Below are positions 17,530-26,221 of a stretch of DNA of 64,000 nt, piece by piece. The stretch is taken from positions 164,454 through 228,453 of the forward strand of contig NZ_KK088560.1 in assembly GCF_000600335.2 (NCBI RefSeq), given 5' to 3'. A model generated the notes under the pieces. The model was not told the DNA's origin. It saw only the letters and a list, made by a program, of their open reading frames with translations, and made no database searches. Made by a program: the position numbers and the translations under genes. Source of the stretch: Rubellimicrobium mesophilum DSM 19309. Lineage in GTDB: Bacteria > Pseudomonadota > Alphaproteobacteria > Rhodobacterales > Rhodobacteraceae. The stretch's first letter is position 1, and each line of letters opens with the position of its first letter.

Positions 17530-17994
17530 ATGACCTCGCTCTTCCGCGGACCGATCACCGGCCCGAAGGCCTTCGCGATCTTCTCCTCGTTCTTCCTCGT
17601 CATCATCGCCGTGAACGTGGTCATGGCCTACCAGGCGGTGCACACCTTCCCGGGCCTCGAGGTCGAGAACTCCTACGTGGCGAGCCAGACCTTCGACGCC
17701 GAGAAGCAGGCGCAGGAGGCGCTGGGATGGACCGCGCACGCCACCGTCGCGGACGGGAAACTGGTGCTGCGGGTCACGGGAGCCGACGGCCGGCCGGTGC
17801 AGGGCGCCACGATGAACGCCGTGCTGGGCCGGACCACCGAGGAGACCGAGGACCAGGTGCTGGCCTTCGCCTTCGACGGGGAGGCCTGGCGCGCGCCCGC
17901 CAAGGTGGAGCGCGGTCATTGGGAGCTGCGGATCGACGCCGTGGCCGTGGACGGGACGCCGTTCCGCCAGCGGCTCGACCTGAACGTGGAGTGA
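17530..17994 (+). CDS. ccoH: cbb3 oxidase assembly protein CcoH (FixH family)
   Basis: A 154-residue FixH-family protein with one N-terminal membrane segment (AFAIFSSFFLVIIAVNVVMAY) and a periplasmic domain with GRPVQGATMNAVLGR and GHWELRIDAVAVDG. It stays bound to the assembling oxidase and is required for its stability. It lies 44 bases after ccoG and four bases before ccoI. Confidence 0.93.
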   Translation: MTSLFRGPITGPKAFAIFSSFFLVIIAVNVVMAYQAVHTFPGLEVENSYVASQTFDAEKQAQEALGWTAHATVADGKLVLRVTGADGRPVQGATMNAVLGRTTEETEDQVLAFAFDGEAWRAPAKVERGHWELRIDAVAVDGTPFRQRLDLNVE

Positions 17995-17998
17995 GGCG

Positions 17999-20182
17999 AT
18001 GAGCGTCACCGAGGCCCCCGGCGGGATCGGCTGCATCGGCTGCATCACCGCGCCCGCCGCACAGGGCAAGGGCGAGGCGGCGGCGGAGGACGAGATCGTC
18101 CTCGCGGTACCCGCCGCCGACTGCGCGGCCTGCATCCCCGAGCTGGAGGAGGGCCTCGCGGGGTTCCCCGGCATCCGCGACGTGCGGGTGAACTTGTCGC
18201 TCCGTCGGCTGCGGGTGCGGCACGACGGGACGCTCACGCCGGAGCGGCTCATCCCGGAGGTGGCGCGGCTCGGCTACGAGGCGCTGCCGCTGGACCTCGT
18301 GGCGCTGTCGGGGACCGAGAACGACCGGGTCGGGCGCGACCTGCTGATGCGGCTGGGTGTGGCGTTCTTCGCGATGATGAACGTGATGCTGCTGTCGGTG
18401 GCCGTATGGTCCGGGGCGGACGGCGTCACGCGGGACATCTTCCACCTGATCTCGGGCGCCATCGCCATCCCGACGGTGCTGTTCTCCGGGCAGCCCTTCT
18501 TCCGGTCGGCTTGGGCGGGGGTGAAGCGCGGGCGACTCGGGATGGACTTCCCGATCTCGCTGGCGCTGGTGCTGGCCTCGTCGATCTCGGTCTACGAGTC
18601 GTTCCACGGCGGCGACCACGCGTATTTCGACGCGGCGGTGATGCTGACCTTCTTCCTGCTGGGCGGGCGCTACCTCGACCACCGGACCCGGGCGGCGGCG
18701 CGGTCGGCGGCGCAGGAGCTCGCGGCCTTGGAGGTGCCCCGGGCGATCCGGCTCACGACCGAGGGGTCGGAGACGGTGAACGTCGCGGACCTCGCGGTGG
18801 GGGACCTGATCTCGGTGCGCCCCGGCGCGCGGGTGCCGGCGGATGGGATCGTGACGGAGGGCGAGAGCGAGCTCGACCGGTCGCTGCTGACGGGCGAGTC
18901 GCTGCCCGCCCGCGCGGTCCCGGGCGGGGTCGTGAGCGCCGGCGAGGTGAACCTCACCGGGCCGCTGACCGTGCGGGTCACGGCGGCGGGGAAGGACTCC
19001 TCCCTGTCGCGGATCGCGGCGCTGGTCGCGGTCGCCGAGGAGGCGCGGTCGCGCTACACCTCGATCGCCGACCGGGCGGCGCGGGCCTATTCGCCGCTGG
19101 TGCACACGCTGAGCTTCTCGGCCTTCGCGTTCTGGATGTGGCGGACGGGCGGGGACCTGCGCTTCGCCATCAACATCTCGGCGGCGACGCTCATCATCAC
19201 CTGCCCCTGCGCGCTGGGCCTCGCGGTGCCGGCGGTGGTGACGGCGGCGTCGGGCAAGCTGTTCCGAAAGGGCCTCCTCATCAAGTCGGGGACGGCGCTG
19301 GAGCGGATGGCGGCGGTGGACACGGTGGTCTTCGACAAGACCGGGACGCTGACGCTGGGCGCGCCGGAGCCGCTGGACCTGGGCGACCATGACGCGGACG
19401 ACCTGCGGGTCGCGCTCGCGCTGGCGCAGGGGTCGTCGCATCCGCTGGCGCAGGCGCTGGCGCAGCGGGCGCTGGGACTGGGCATTCGGCCCGCTCATGT
19501 GACCGAGGTCCGCGAGGTCCCGGGGCACGGGATCGAGGGGGTCTGGCAAGATCAGCGGGTGCGGCTCGGCCGTGCGGACTGGGTGGGCGCCGAGGCGGGG
19601 GACGTGACCGCCACGACGCTGCGGATCGGCGGCCAGGAGCCTGTGACCTTCGCCTTCGCGGACGCGCTGCGGCCGGGGGCGGAAGGGCTGGTGGCGGCGC
19701 TGTCCCGGCAGGGGATGGAGTTGCATCTCGTCTCGGGCGACGTGGCCGGGGCGGTCGAGGGGCTGGCCCAGCGGCTCGGCGTCCCGGCCTGGACGGCGGG
19801 GGCGAAGCCCGAGGAGAAGGCCGCCTATGTCCGGGCGCTGACGCAGCGGGGCCGCAAGGTCCTGATGGTGGGCGACGGGCTCAACGACACGGCGGCGCTG
19901 GCCGAGGCGCTGGTCTCGGTCTCGCCGGCCTCGGCGCTGGACGCGGCGCGGGCGGCCTCGGACATCGTGCTGCTCGGGCGCGACCTGTCGCCCGTGGAGG
20001 ACGCGCTGCGGATCAGCCGGCAGGCGGTGAAGCGGATGCGCGAGAACTTCGCGCTGTCGGCGGCCTACAACGTGGTGTCGGTGCCGGTGGCGCTGATCGG
20101 GCTGGCCACGCCGCTGCTGGCAGCGCTGGCGATGTCGCTGTCGTCCGTGACGGTGACGCTGAACGCGCTAAGACTGAAGTGA
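17999..20182 (+). CDS. ccoI: copper-translocating P-type ATPase CcoI
   Basis: A 727-residue P1B ATPase that delivers copper for the CuB centre of the oxidase. An N-terminal CIGC motif is followed by a heavy-metal-associated domain with the CAAC motif (about residues 42-45). The membrane CPC motif sits in ITCPCALGLAVPAV, the phosphorylation site in VFDKTGTLTLG and the ATP hinge in MVGDGLNDTAAL. The second metal-binding pair is near the N-terminus. It starts four bases after ccoH and ends two bases before ccoS, as usual for this operon. Confidence 0.96.
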   Translation: MSVTEAPGGIGCIGCITAPAAQGKGEAAAEDEIVLAVPAADCAACIPELEEGLAGFPGIRDVRVNLSLRRLRVRHDGTLTPERLIPEVARLGYEALPLDLVALSGTENDRVGRDLLMRLGVAFFAMMNVMLLSVAVWSGADGVTRDIFHLISGAIAIPTVLFSGQPFFRSAWAGVKRGRLGMDFPISLALVLASSISVYESFHGGDHAYFDAAVMLTFFLLGGRYLDHRTRAAARSAAQELAALEVPRAIRLTTEGSETVNVADLAVGDLISVRPGARVPADGIVTEGESELDRSLLTGESLPARAVPGGVVSAGEVNLTGPLTVRVTAAGKDSSLSRIAALVAVAEEARSRYTSIADRAARAYSPLVHTLSFSAFAFWMWRTGGDLRFAINISAATLIITCPCALGLAVPAVVTAASGKLFRKGLLIKSGTALERMAAVDTVVFDKTGTLTLGAPEPLDLGDHDADDLRVALALAQGSSHPLAQALAQRALGLGIRPAHVTEVREVPGHGIEGVWQDQRVRLGRADWVGAEAGDVTATTLRIGGQEPVTFAFADALRPGAEGLVAALSRQGMELHLVSGDVAGAVEGLAQRLGVPAWTAGAKPEEKAAYVRALTQRGRKVLMVGDGLNDTAALAEALVSVSPASALDAARAASDIVLLGRDLSPVEDALRISRQAVKRMRENFALSAAYNVVSVPVALIGLATPLLAALAMSLSSVTVTLNALRLK

Positions 20183-20183
20183 C

Positions 20184-20408
20184 ATGGACGTCCTGATCCT
20201 CCTCGTGCCGGTCAGCTTGGGCCTGGGCCTCCTGGGCCTCGGGGCCTTTGTCTGGACGCTGAAGAGCCGGCAGTACGAGGACCCCAAGGGGGACGCCGCG
20301 CGCATCCTGTCGGACCGCTGGGACGACCGGCCCGCGCCGGTGGAGGACCGGGCGCCGAAGCAGCGCCGTCCGGACCGGGCGGGGCCGTCAGAGGGCGAGC
20401 GGGGCTAG
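20184..20408 (+). CDS. ccoS: cbb3-type cytochrome oxidase assembly protein CcoS
   Basis: A 74-residue single-span protein with the N-terminal helix MDVLILLVPVSLGLGLLGLG and the family motif FVWTLKSRQYEDPKGDAARIL. CcoS is needed for insertion of haem and copper in CcoN. It is the last gene of ccoGHIS. Its stop codon TAG shares the bases CTAG with the stop of the convergent CDF-type gene. Confidence 0.93.
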   Translation: MDVLILLVPVSLGLGLLGLGAFVWTLKSRQYEDPKGDAARILSDRWDDRPAPVEDRAPKQRRPDRAGPSEGERG

Positions 20409-20995
20409 GCCTCGGCCCGGTGCTCCTCGCGGGCGGCCTCCCAGACCTCGTGGGCGGCGTCGGCGTTCATGGCGGCGATGGCGAGGCCCACGATCAGGTC
20501 GGGCCAGGCGGAGCGCCACACGAACGCCGTCACCAGCCCCGCGCCGATGATGGCCACGTTGGCGAGCGCGTCGTTGCGGGCCGACAGGAACGCCGCGCGG
20601 GTCAGGCTGCCGCCGTGGTGGCGGAAGCGGACCAGCAGGACCGCGCAGGAGAGGTTCACCGCCAGAGCGCCGAGGCCCGCGAGCGTGAGCGGCCCGGGAT
20701 CGGGCGCGACGGGCAGGTTAAACTTCTCCCAGGCGGTCCAGAGCGTGGCGAGGCTGGGGACCAGCAGGATCGCCGCGAGGACCATGCCGAGACGGGCGCG
20801 GCGACGCGCCGGCCAGCCCAGCGCGAGCAGGATCAGCAGGTTGATCGAGGTGTCCTCGAGGAAGTCCACCGAATCGGCGAGGAGCGAGACCGAGCCGATG
20901 GCGAGGGCGACCGCGAATTCCACCCCGAAGTAGCCGAGGTTCAGGGCCGCGACCCAGGCCACCGCCCGGCGGAGCGCCGGCGTCCGCGTGTCCAT
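20405..20995 (-). CDS. cation diffusion facilitator-type transporter, membrane part only
   Basis: A 196-residue membrane protein with five or six helices. The CDF signature LLADSVDFLEDTSIN and the metal-site helix ARNDALANVAIIGAGLVT, followed by SAWPDLIVGLAIA, are clear. The usual C-terminal cytoplasmic domain (about 80-100 residues) is absent, as in other short CDF-like proteins. The metal is not determined. It is convergent with ccoS, and proximity to copper handling genes makes a metal-export role near the oxidase tempting but unproven. Confidence 0.8.
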   Translation of the reverse strand: MDTRTPALRRAVAWVAALNLGYFGVEFAVALAIGSVSLLADSVDFLEDTSINLLILLALGWPARRRARLGMVLAAILLVPSLATLWTAWEKFNLPVAPDPGPLTLAGLGALAVNLSCAVLLVRFRHHGGSLTRAAFLSARNDALANVAIIGAGLVTAFVWRSAWPDLIVGLAIAAMNADAAHEVWEAAREEHRAEA

Positions 20996-21064
20996 GCGAC
21001 CCTCCCCGTCGTGACGGGGGCAGGATAGGAGGCCGGGAGGGCGGCGGCCAGGGGGGCCCCTACC

Positions 21065-22691
21065 CTACTCCAACCCCATCACGAAGTCGGCGCAGCGGCT
21101 GCCCAGCATCAGCGCGGGGGCGGTGGTGTTGCCGGCGTTGATGTTGGGGCAGGCGCTCATGTCGGCGACGCGGAGCCCTTCGATGCCCCGGACGCGCATC
21201 CGGGCGTCGAGCACCGCCATCGGGTCGCCGTCCGCGCCCATCTTAGCGGTCCCCGCCGGGTGGTAGTTGGTCTTGACCATCTTGCGGCAGTGAGCAGCGA
21301 GCGACTCGTCGTCGATCTGGCGGGGGTCGGGGAACTTGACTTCCCGGGTGCGGCTCTTCACCGGCTCGGTGTCGAAGACGCGCAGGAAGAAGCGCTGGCC
21401 GTCGATCATGCGGCGCATGTCCTCGGGGTCCTTGAGGAGGTTGGGGCTGACGACCGGCTTGTCGGCGGGGTTGGCGGAGCGGAGCGTCACGGTGCCGCGC
21501 GACCTGGGCTTCACCACGACGGTGGTGATCGTCATGCCGTGGGTGTCCTGCATGACCTTGAGGAGGTCGCGGTCGAGGTAGACGATGGGGACGCAGAAGG
21601 CCTGGATCGTGGGCTCGGCAGTGGGGTCGTTCGGGTTGACGAAGGCGCCGGCCTCCACGCCCGCCGAGAGGATGCGGCCGGTCCCGAAGGCCTTGAACTG
21701 GAGGCCGTTCATGACCATCCGCCAGCCGTTGCCCTGGTTGTAGTAGCCATACTTGCCATTGGCGGTGGAGATGATCGGCACCTCGGGGTGGTCCACGAGG
21801 TTCTGGCCCACGCCGGGGTGGTCGGCGACCACGTCGAGGCCATGCTCGCGCAGGTGCGCGGCCGGGCCGATGCCGGAGAGCATGAGGAGCTTGGGCGTGA
21901 TGAGGGCGCCGGCGGTGAGGATGACCTCGCCCTTGGCATGGCTCTGGTGCTCCTGCCCCGCCTTGTCGCGCCAGACGACGCCCACGGCGCGACCGTTCTC
22001 GATCAGGACGCGTTCGGCGCGGGACTCGAGCCTGAGCGTCAGCCGGGGGTCCTTCTCGAGCGGCGCGATGAAGGCGTAGGCGGCGGAGGACCGCTTTCCG
22101 TGGCGGTTCATGAACTGGTAGAAGCCGACGCCGCGCTGGTTGCTGCCGTTGAAGTCGGGGTTGAAGGGCTCGCCCAGGGCCTGCACGGCCTGCACGAACC
22201 AGCGCGACATCTGGTCGATGTGCCCGGGGTCCGAGACCTGCAAGGGTCCGTCCACGTTGTGGAATTCGTTGAAGAGGCGGTTGTTGTCCTCCATCCGCCG
22301 CATATGGTGGAGGACGGCGGGCCAGGACCAGTCGGCGCCGTCGTTGTTGCCGCGCAGGATCTCGTTCCACTCGGCGTAGTCCGAGGGGCGTCCGCGCATG
22401 TAGACCTGCGCGTTCACCGAGGTGCCGCCGCCCAGCACGTTGCCCTGCGGGATGTCGTGGGCGCGGCCGCCCAGATGCTCCTGCGGCGGGGTGGTGTGGT
22501 AGTGCATGAACTTGCTGCCGTTGATCATCTTGAAGATGCCCGGCGGCATGTCGAGGAGCGGGTGGCGGTGCGAGTAGCCCCCCTTCGAGGAGGAGGACCC
22601 GGTGGCCGCCGGGGTTCACGAGCCGCGCGGCCGCGACGCAACCGGCCGCGCCGCCGCCCACAACGATGAAGTCGTATTCGTCACGAGGCAT
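21065..22691 (-). pseudogene. GMC family oxidoreductase (choline dehydrogenase type), frameshifted
   Basis: FAD enzyme of the glucose-methanol-choline family. The N-terminal Rossmann motif DFIVVGGGAAGCVAAARL is present. The first signature is NVLGGGTSVNAQVYMRGRPSDY and the second is GALITPKLLMLSGIGP. The active site has His in YHPAGTAKMG and Asn in NTTAP. The frame changes in the C6 run at 22578-22583 (plus strand); one base less restores LLLEGGYSHRHPLLDMPPG and about 541 residues, the normal length. It follows the GntR regulator by 24 bases and is probably cotranscribed with it. In this cluster it may oxidise a sugar or polyol; the substrate cannot be read from sequence. Confidence 0.9.
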
Positions 22692-22715
22692 TGGAAAGTC
22701 CGTGGAAGGGGGGCC

Positions 22716-23436
22716 CTAGTGGGCCTCGAAGGTGCCGCGCACGTACTCCCACGCGGCGTTGAGATGGGAGGCGAGCGCGGCCTCGGCGGCGTCGGGGTCG
22801 CGGTCGCGGATGGCCTGGAAGATGTCGCGGTGGCGGAGCCAGTTCACGCGGTTCCGCTCGGGCGAGCGGGGCATCTTGAGCCAATGGTCCGCGAGCCAGG
22901 CGGTGAAGGCCTTGTGGACCGCCGGAAGGATCGGATTCCGGGGGGATGTCGTAGAGCACGGCGTGGAAGGCCACGTCGGTGGCGTAGAAGTCCTCGCTGT
23001 CGGGGATCGCGGCCTCGTTGGCGGCGAGCGCGCGGGACAGCGCGGCGATGTCGTCCTTGCGGGCGCTGAGGGCCGCGTGGCGGACCAGCGCGCCCTCGAG
23101 GAGAACGCGAATGTCGTAGAGGTTCTTGACGCCCCCCCCGTCGCGCAACAGGTGCTCCACCACGCCGCCCGCCGCGGCCAGGGCCGCCTCCGGGCCCGGC
23201 CGACGGACCACGGGGCGGTGACGGGGGCGGCTTTCCACGAGGCCCCGGCTGGCCAGCATCGCCACCGCTTCGCGGGCGACGGTGCGGCTCACGCCGTAGG
23301 TGTCGATGAGGTCGCGCTCGGGCGGCAGATGCGCCCCGTCGGCCAGGGCGCCCGAGACGATGCGCGCCTCGATCTCGCGCGCAACGGCGTCGGCGGCACG
23401 TTCGCCGGAGCGCAGGGCTGTCGTTTGGTCGTTCAT
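22716..23436 (-). pseudogene. GntR family regulator with FCD domain, frameshifted
   Basis: Transcriptional regulator of the FadR/LldR type. The N-terminal winged HTH is clear (IEARIVSGALADGAHLPPERDLIDTYGVSRTVAREAVAMLASRGLVES). An all-helical FCD ligand-binding domain follows, with the metal-site D-x3-H in ATDVAFHAVL. The frame is lost in the six-base G run at 22940-22945 (plus strand); with one base removed it continues IPRNPILPAVHKAFTAWLADHW and ends in TFEAH at 22716, about 239 residues in all. It is divergent from the aldehyde dehydrogenase/ABC operon and upstream of the GMC gene. FCD regulators of this type bind TTGGT-N3-ACCAA sites, and one is found at 23601. Confidence 0.88.
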
Positions 23437-23562
23437 GCGGGCGGGCCCTGAAGCTTCTTGGTCCGACTATACCGAGAGTTGAAGTCCCTGCAAACCCGAA
23501 GTTGCTGTCCATCTTGGGAATGGCAGACCCTTGCTTATCCGTAGATGGGCTAGAATACGGGC

Positions 23563-23594
23563 TTGACGAGGGCCGCCGATTGCGTCCCTATAGC
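23563..23594 (+). promoter_or_regulatory. possible promoter of the sugar operon
   Basis: TTGACG at 23563-23568 and CCTATAGC around 23587-23594 form a plausible -35/-10 pair with 18 to 20 bases between. The site is directly upstream of the operator at 23601, which would then cover the start of transcription. Confidence 0.4.
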
Positions 23595-23600
23595 GCCAGT

Positions 23601-23613
23601 TTGGTCATACCAA
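23601..23613 (+). promoter_or_regulatory. GntR/FCD-type operator TTGGT-N3-ACCAA
   Basis: TTGGTCATACCAA is a perfect palindrome with three central bases, the layout bound by FCD regulators such as PdhR, LldR and UxuR. It lies 16-28 bases before the probable GTG start of the aldehyde dehydrogenase. A degenerate copy, TTGGTCCGACTAT, lies at 23458-23470 in front of the regulator gene. Confidence 0.7.
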
Positions 23614-23628
23614 AAGGACGACACCGGC

Positions 23629-25101
23629 GTGCTTGAAGAATTCCGCCAGATGCTGTCCGAGGGACGCCCCTTGACGGCCCGAATGTTCGTCGATGGTGCG
23701 TGGCAGGACCCCGCCGGGCTGGGCGTGGACGAGGTCGAGGACCCGGCGACGGGTCGGGTGATCGCGACGACGCCCAAGGGCACGCGGGCCCATGCCGAGG
23801 AGGCGCTGGCCGCCGCCCGGGCCGCGCAGGTCGCCTGGGCCAAGGTGCCCGCCGTGGAGCGGGGCCGCGCCGTGCAGGCCCTCGCGGATGCCGTGCGGAC
23901 CGAGGGGGAGCTGCTCGCCCGGATCGTCGTGGCCGAGCAGGGCAAGCCCATCGGGCAGGCGCGGGGCGAGATCGGCGCGACCGAGACCTTCCTGCGCTAC
24001 GCCGCCGAATGGTCGCGGCGGATCGAGGGGGAGATCCTGCCCTCGGACTCCCCGCAGGAGGAGGTCTGGATCCGCCGGCTGCCGCATGGCGTCGTGGCGG
24101 GGCTTACGGCCTGGAACTATCCCTCCGCGCTCGCGACCCGGAAGATGGGGCCGGCGCTGGTGGCGGGGAACGCCTTCGTGCTCAAGGCGCACGAGTTCAC
24201 GCCGCTCTCGGGGCTGGCGCTCGCCGCGCTGGGCGAGAGGATCGGCCTGCCGAAGGGGCTCGTCAACGTCGTCACCGGCGACGGGCGGAACGTGGGCGCG
24301 GCGCTCGTGGAGGGCGCGGACATGACGACCATGACCGGCTCGACCCGCGCGGGGCGCGAGATCTACGCGACGGGCGCCAGGGGCATCAAGAACCTGCGGC
24401 TGGAGTTGGGCGGCAAGGCGCCGTTCATCGTCATGGAGGACGCCGACCTGGAGCGGGCGGTGGACGCGGCGGTGGCGGCGCGGTTCACCAACTGCGGGCA
24501 GATCTGCACCTGCAACGAGCGGATGTACCTCCACGAGGCCATCGCGGACGAGTTCCTGGCGCGCTTCGTCGAAAAGGCGAAGGCGCTCAGCATCGGGCCG
24601 GGGATCGAGGACCCCGACCTCGGGCCCAAGGTCTCGGGCGGCGAGGTCGAGAAGGTCGAGGCGATGACGGCGGCCTCCATCGAGGCGGGGGCCGAGGTGC
24701 TGCTGCGCGGCGGGCCCCTGCGGGAGGGCCGCTACGAGCACGGGCACTTCATGTCGCCCACGGTGCTGGAGGTCCGGTCGAACGACGTGCCCGTGATGAA
24801 GGACGAGGTCTTCGGACCGGTCGTCGCGGCGAAGCGGGTGGGCTCCTACGAGGAGGCCCTGGGGCTCGCCAACGACTCGGCCTACGGGCTCTCGGCCTAT
24901 GTCTGGTCGGCGAACCTCAGGCGGGTGTTCCAGGCGGCCGAGGACCTGCACTTCGGCGAGATCTACTGCAACCGCACCAACGGGGAGCTGGTGCAGGGCT
25001 TCCACACCGGCTGGGGCCTGTCGGGCCTGGGCGGGGAGGACGGCAAGTGGGGCTTCGACGGGTATCTCCGGAAGAAGACCATGTACGTGAATTGGGCCTG
25101 A
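23629..25101 (+). CDS. aldehyde dehydrogenase family protein
   Basis: NAD(P)-dependent aldehyde dehydrogenase, 490 residues from the proposed GTG. The cofactor-binding stretch TAWNYPSALATRKMGPALVAGN, the general base region ELGGKAPFIV and the catalytic Cys in NCGQICTCNER are all present. It resembles the AldA group (lactaldehyde/glycolaldehyde or succinate-semialdehyde type). The GTG at 23629 (VLEEFRQMLSEG) was chosen because AAAGGACG lies at proper distance; a start further upstream would overlap the operator at 23601. An ATG at 23652 is an alternative. First gene of the catabolic operon, it probably oxidises an aldehyde formed at the end of the sugar-acid pathway. Confidence 0.92.
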   Translation: MLEEFRQMLSEGRPLTARMFVDGAWQDPAGLGVDEVEDPATGRVIATTPKGTRAHAEEALAAARAAQVAWAKVPAVERGRAVQALADAVRTEGELLARIVVAEQGKPIGQARGEIGATETFLRYAAEWSRRIEGEILPSDSPQEEVWIRRLPHGVVAGLTAWNYPSALATRKMGPALVAGNAFVLKAHEFTPLSGLALAALGERIGLPKGLVNVVTGDGRNVGAALVEGADMTTMTGSTRAGREIYATGARGIKNLRLELGGKAPFIVMEDADLERAVDAAVAARFTNCGQICTCNERMYLHEAIADEFLARFVEKAKALSIGPGIEDPDLGPKVSGGEVEKVEAMTAASIEAGAEVLLRGGPLREGRYEHGHFMSPTVLEVRSNDVPVMKDEVFGPVVAAKRVGSYEEALGLANDSAYGLSAYVWSANLRRVFQAAEDLHFGEIYCNRTNGELVQGFHTGWGLSGLGGEDGKWGFDGYLRKKTMYVNWA

Positions 25102-25157
25102 GGAACGGGCCCGAGAGGCCGCCGGGAGGACGGCGGCGCAACTTGGGAGGAATGACG

Positions 25158-26135
25158 ATGAAGAGACGTTTCCTGCTGGGAGCCTCGGCGCTGGCCGCCA
25201 CGCTCGCCCTGACCGGCGTGGCGCAGGCCCAGACCCTGCCGCCGCTGGAGCAGAAGGACAGCTACACCGTCGGCTTCGCGCAGAGCGAGTCGAACAACCC
25301 CTGGCGCATCGCCGAGACCAAGTCCTTCCAGGACACCGCCGCCCAGTGCGGCTGGAACCTGATCGTCACCGACGCCGGCGGCTCGGCCGCCAAGCAGGTG
25401 TCGGACGTGGACTCCATGATCGCGCAGGGCATCGACGTGCTGTTCCTGCCCCCCCGCGAGGAGGACCCGCTGATCCCCGCCGTGAAGCGCGCCGCCGCGG
25501 CCGGCATCCCGGTGTTCCTGGTGGACCGTTCGGTCAACCCGGACGTCGCCAAGGCCGGGACCGACTACGTGGCCTTCCTCGGCTCGGACTTCGTGGACCA
25601 GGGCAAGCGCGCCGCCGAGTACATGATCGAGCACTTCGAGGGCGACGCGGGCAAGATCATCGAGCTCGAGGGCACCACGGGCTCCTCGCCGGCCAACGAC
25701 CGCAAGACCGGCTTCGACGAGGCCATCGCGGGCAACGACAAGTTCGAGATCCTCGAGTCCCGCTCGGGCGACTTCTCGCGCGATGAGGGGCGCCGCGTGA
25801 TGGAGACGCTGCTCCAGGCGCATCCGGACGTGAACATCGTCTACGCCCACAACGACGAGATGGCGATCGGTGCGATCCAGGCGCTCGAGGCCGCCGGCCG
25901 CAAGCCCGGCGAGGACGTGTGGATCTACTCGATCGACGGCACCCGCGACGCGCTGCAGGCGATCATCGACGGCAAGCTGGAAGTCACCGTGGAGTCGTCC
26001 CCGTTCTTCGGGCCGCTCTCCTGCGACACCATGAAGCGCTATGCCGCCGGCGAGACCATCGAGCCCTGGGTGAAGGTCGAGGACCGCATCTTCACGCCCG
26101 AGAACGCCCAGGAGAACCTGGCCGGCGCCTACTGA
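25158..26135 (+). CDS. sugar ABC transporter, periplasmic binding protein (YtfQ-like)
   Basis: A 325-residue periplasmic binding protein of the ribose/galactofuranose class (CUT2). A signal peptide ends in ALTGVAQAQT. The mature part has YTVGFAQSESNNPWRIAETKSFQDTA, VLFLPPREEDPLIPAVKRAAAAGIPVFLVDRS and NIVYAHNDEMAIGAIQALE, the typical two-lobe pattern and close in style to E. coli YtfQ. Two ATGs lie six bases apart; the second (25158) was chosen because GGGAGGA is only one base before the first. It is upstream of the ATPase gene with a hairpin between, and is likely the most highly translated gene of the operon. Confidence 0.92.
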   Translation: MKRRFLLGASALAATLALTGVAQAQTLPPLEQKDSYTVGFAQSESNNPWRIAETKSFQDTAAQCGWNLIVTDAGGSAAKQVSDVDSMIAQGIDVLFLPPREEDPLIPAVKRAAAAGIPVFLVDRSVNPDVAKAGTDYVAFLGSDFVDQGKRAAEYMIEHFEGDAGKIIELEGTTGSSPANDRKTGFDEAIAGNDKFEILESRSGDFSRDEGRRVMETLLQAHPDVNIVYAHNDEMAIGAIQALEAAGRKPGEDVWIYSIDGTRDALQAIIDGKLEVTVESSPFFGPLSCDTMKRYAAGETIEPWVKVEDRIFTPENAQENLAGAY

Positions 26136-26172
26136 GCCGCCGACCCGAAGGTCCCCACGGGGTCCACCAACG

Positions 26173-26198
26173 CAGGCGCCGTCCCCGGGCGGCGCCTG
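26173..26198 (+). terminator. hairpin between binding protein and ATPase genes
   Basis: CAGGCGCC (26173-26180) and GGCGCCTG (26191-26198) form a perfect 8-bp stem with a 10-base loop. There is no T-run. Such hairpins after binding-protein genes commonly protect the upstream message and reduce expression of the membrane components. Confidence 0.6.
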
Positions 26199-26221
26199 AT
26201 CCCCACGAGAAGGTCGCCTCC

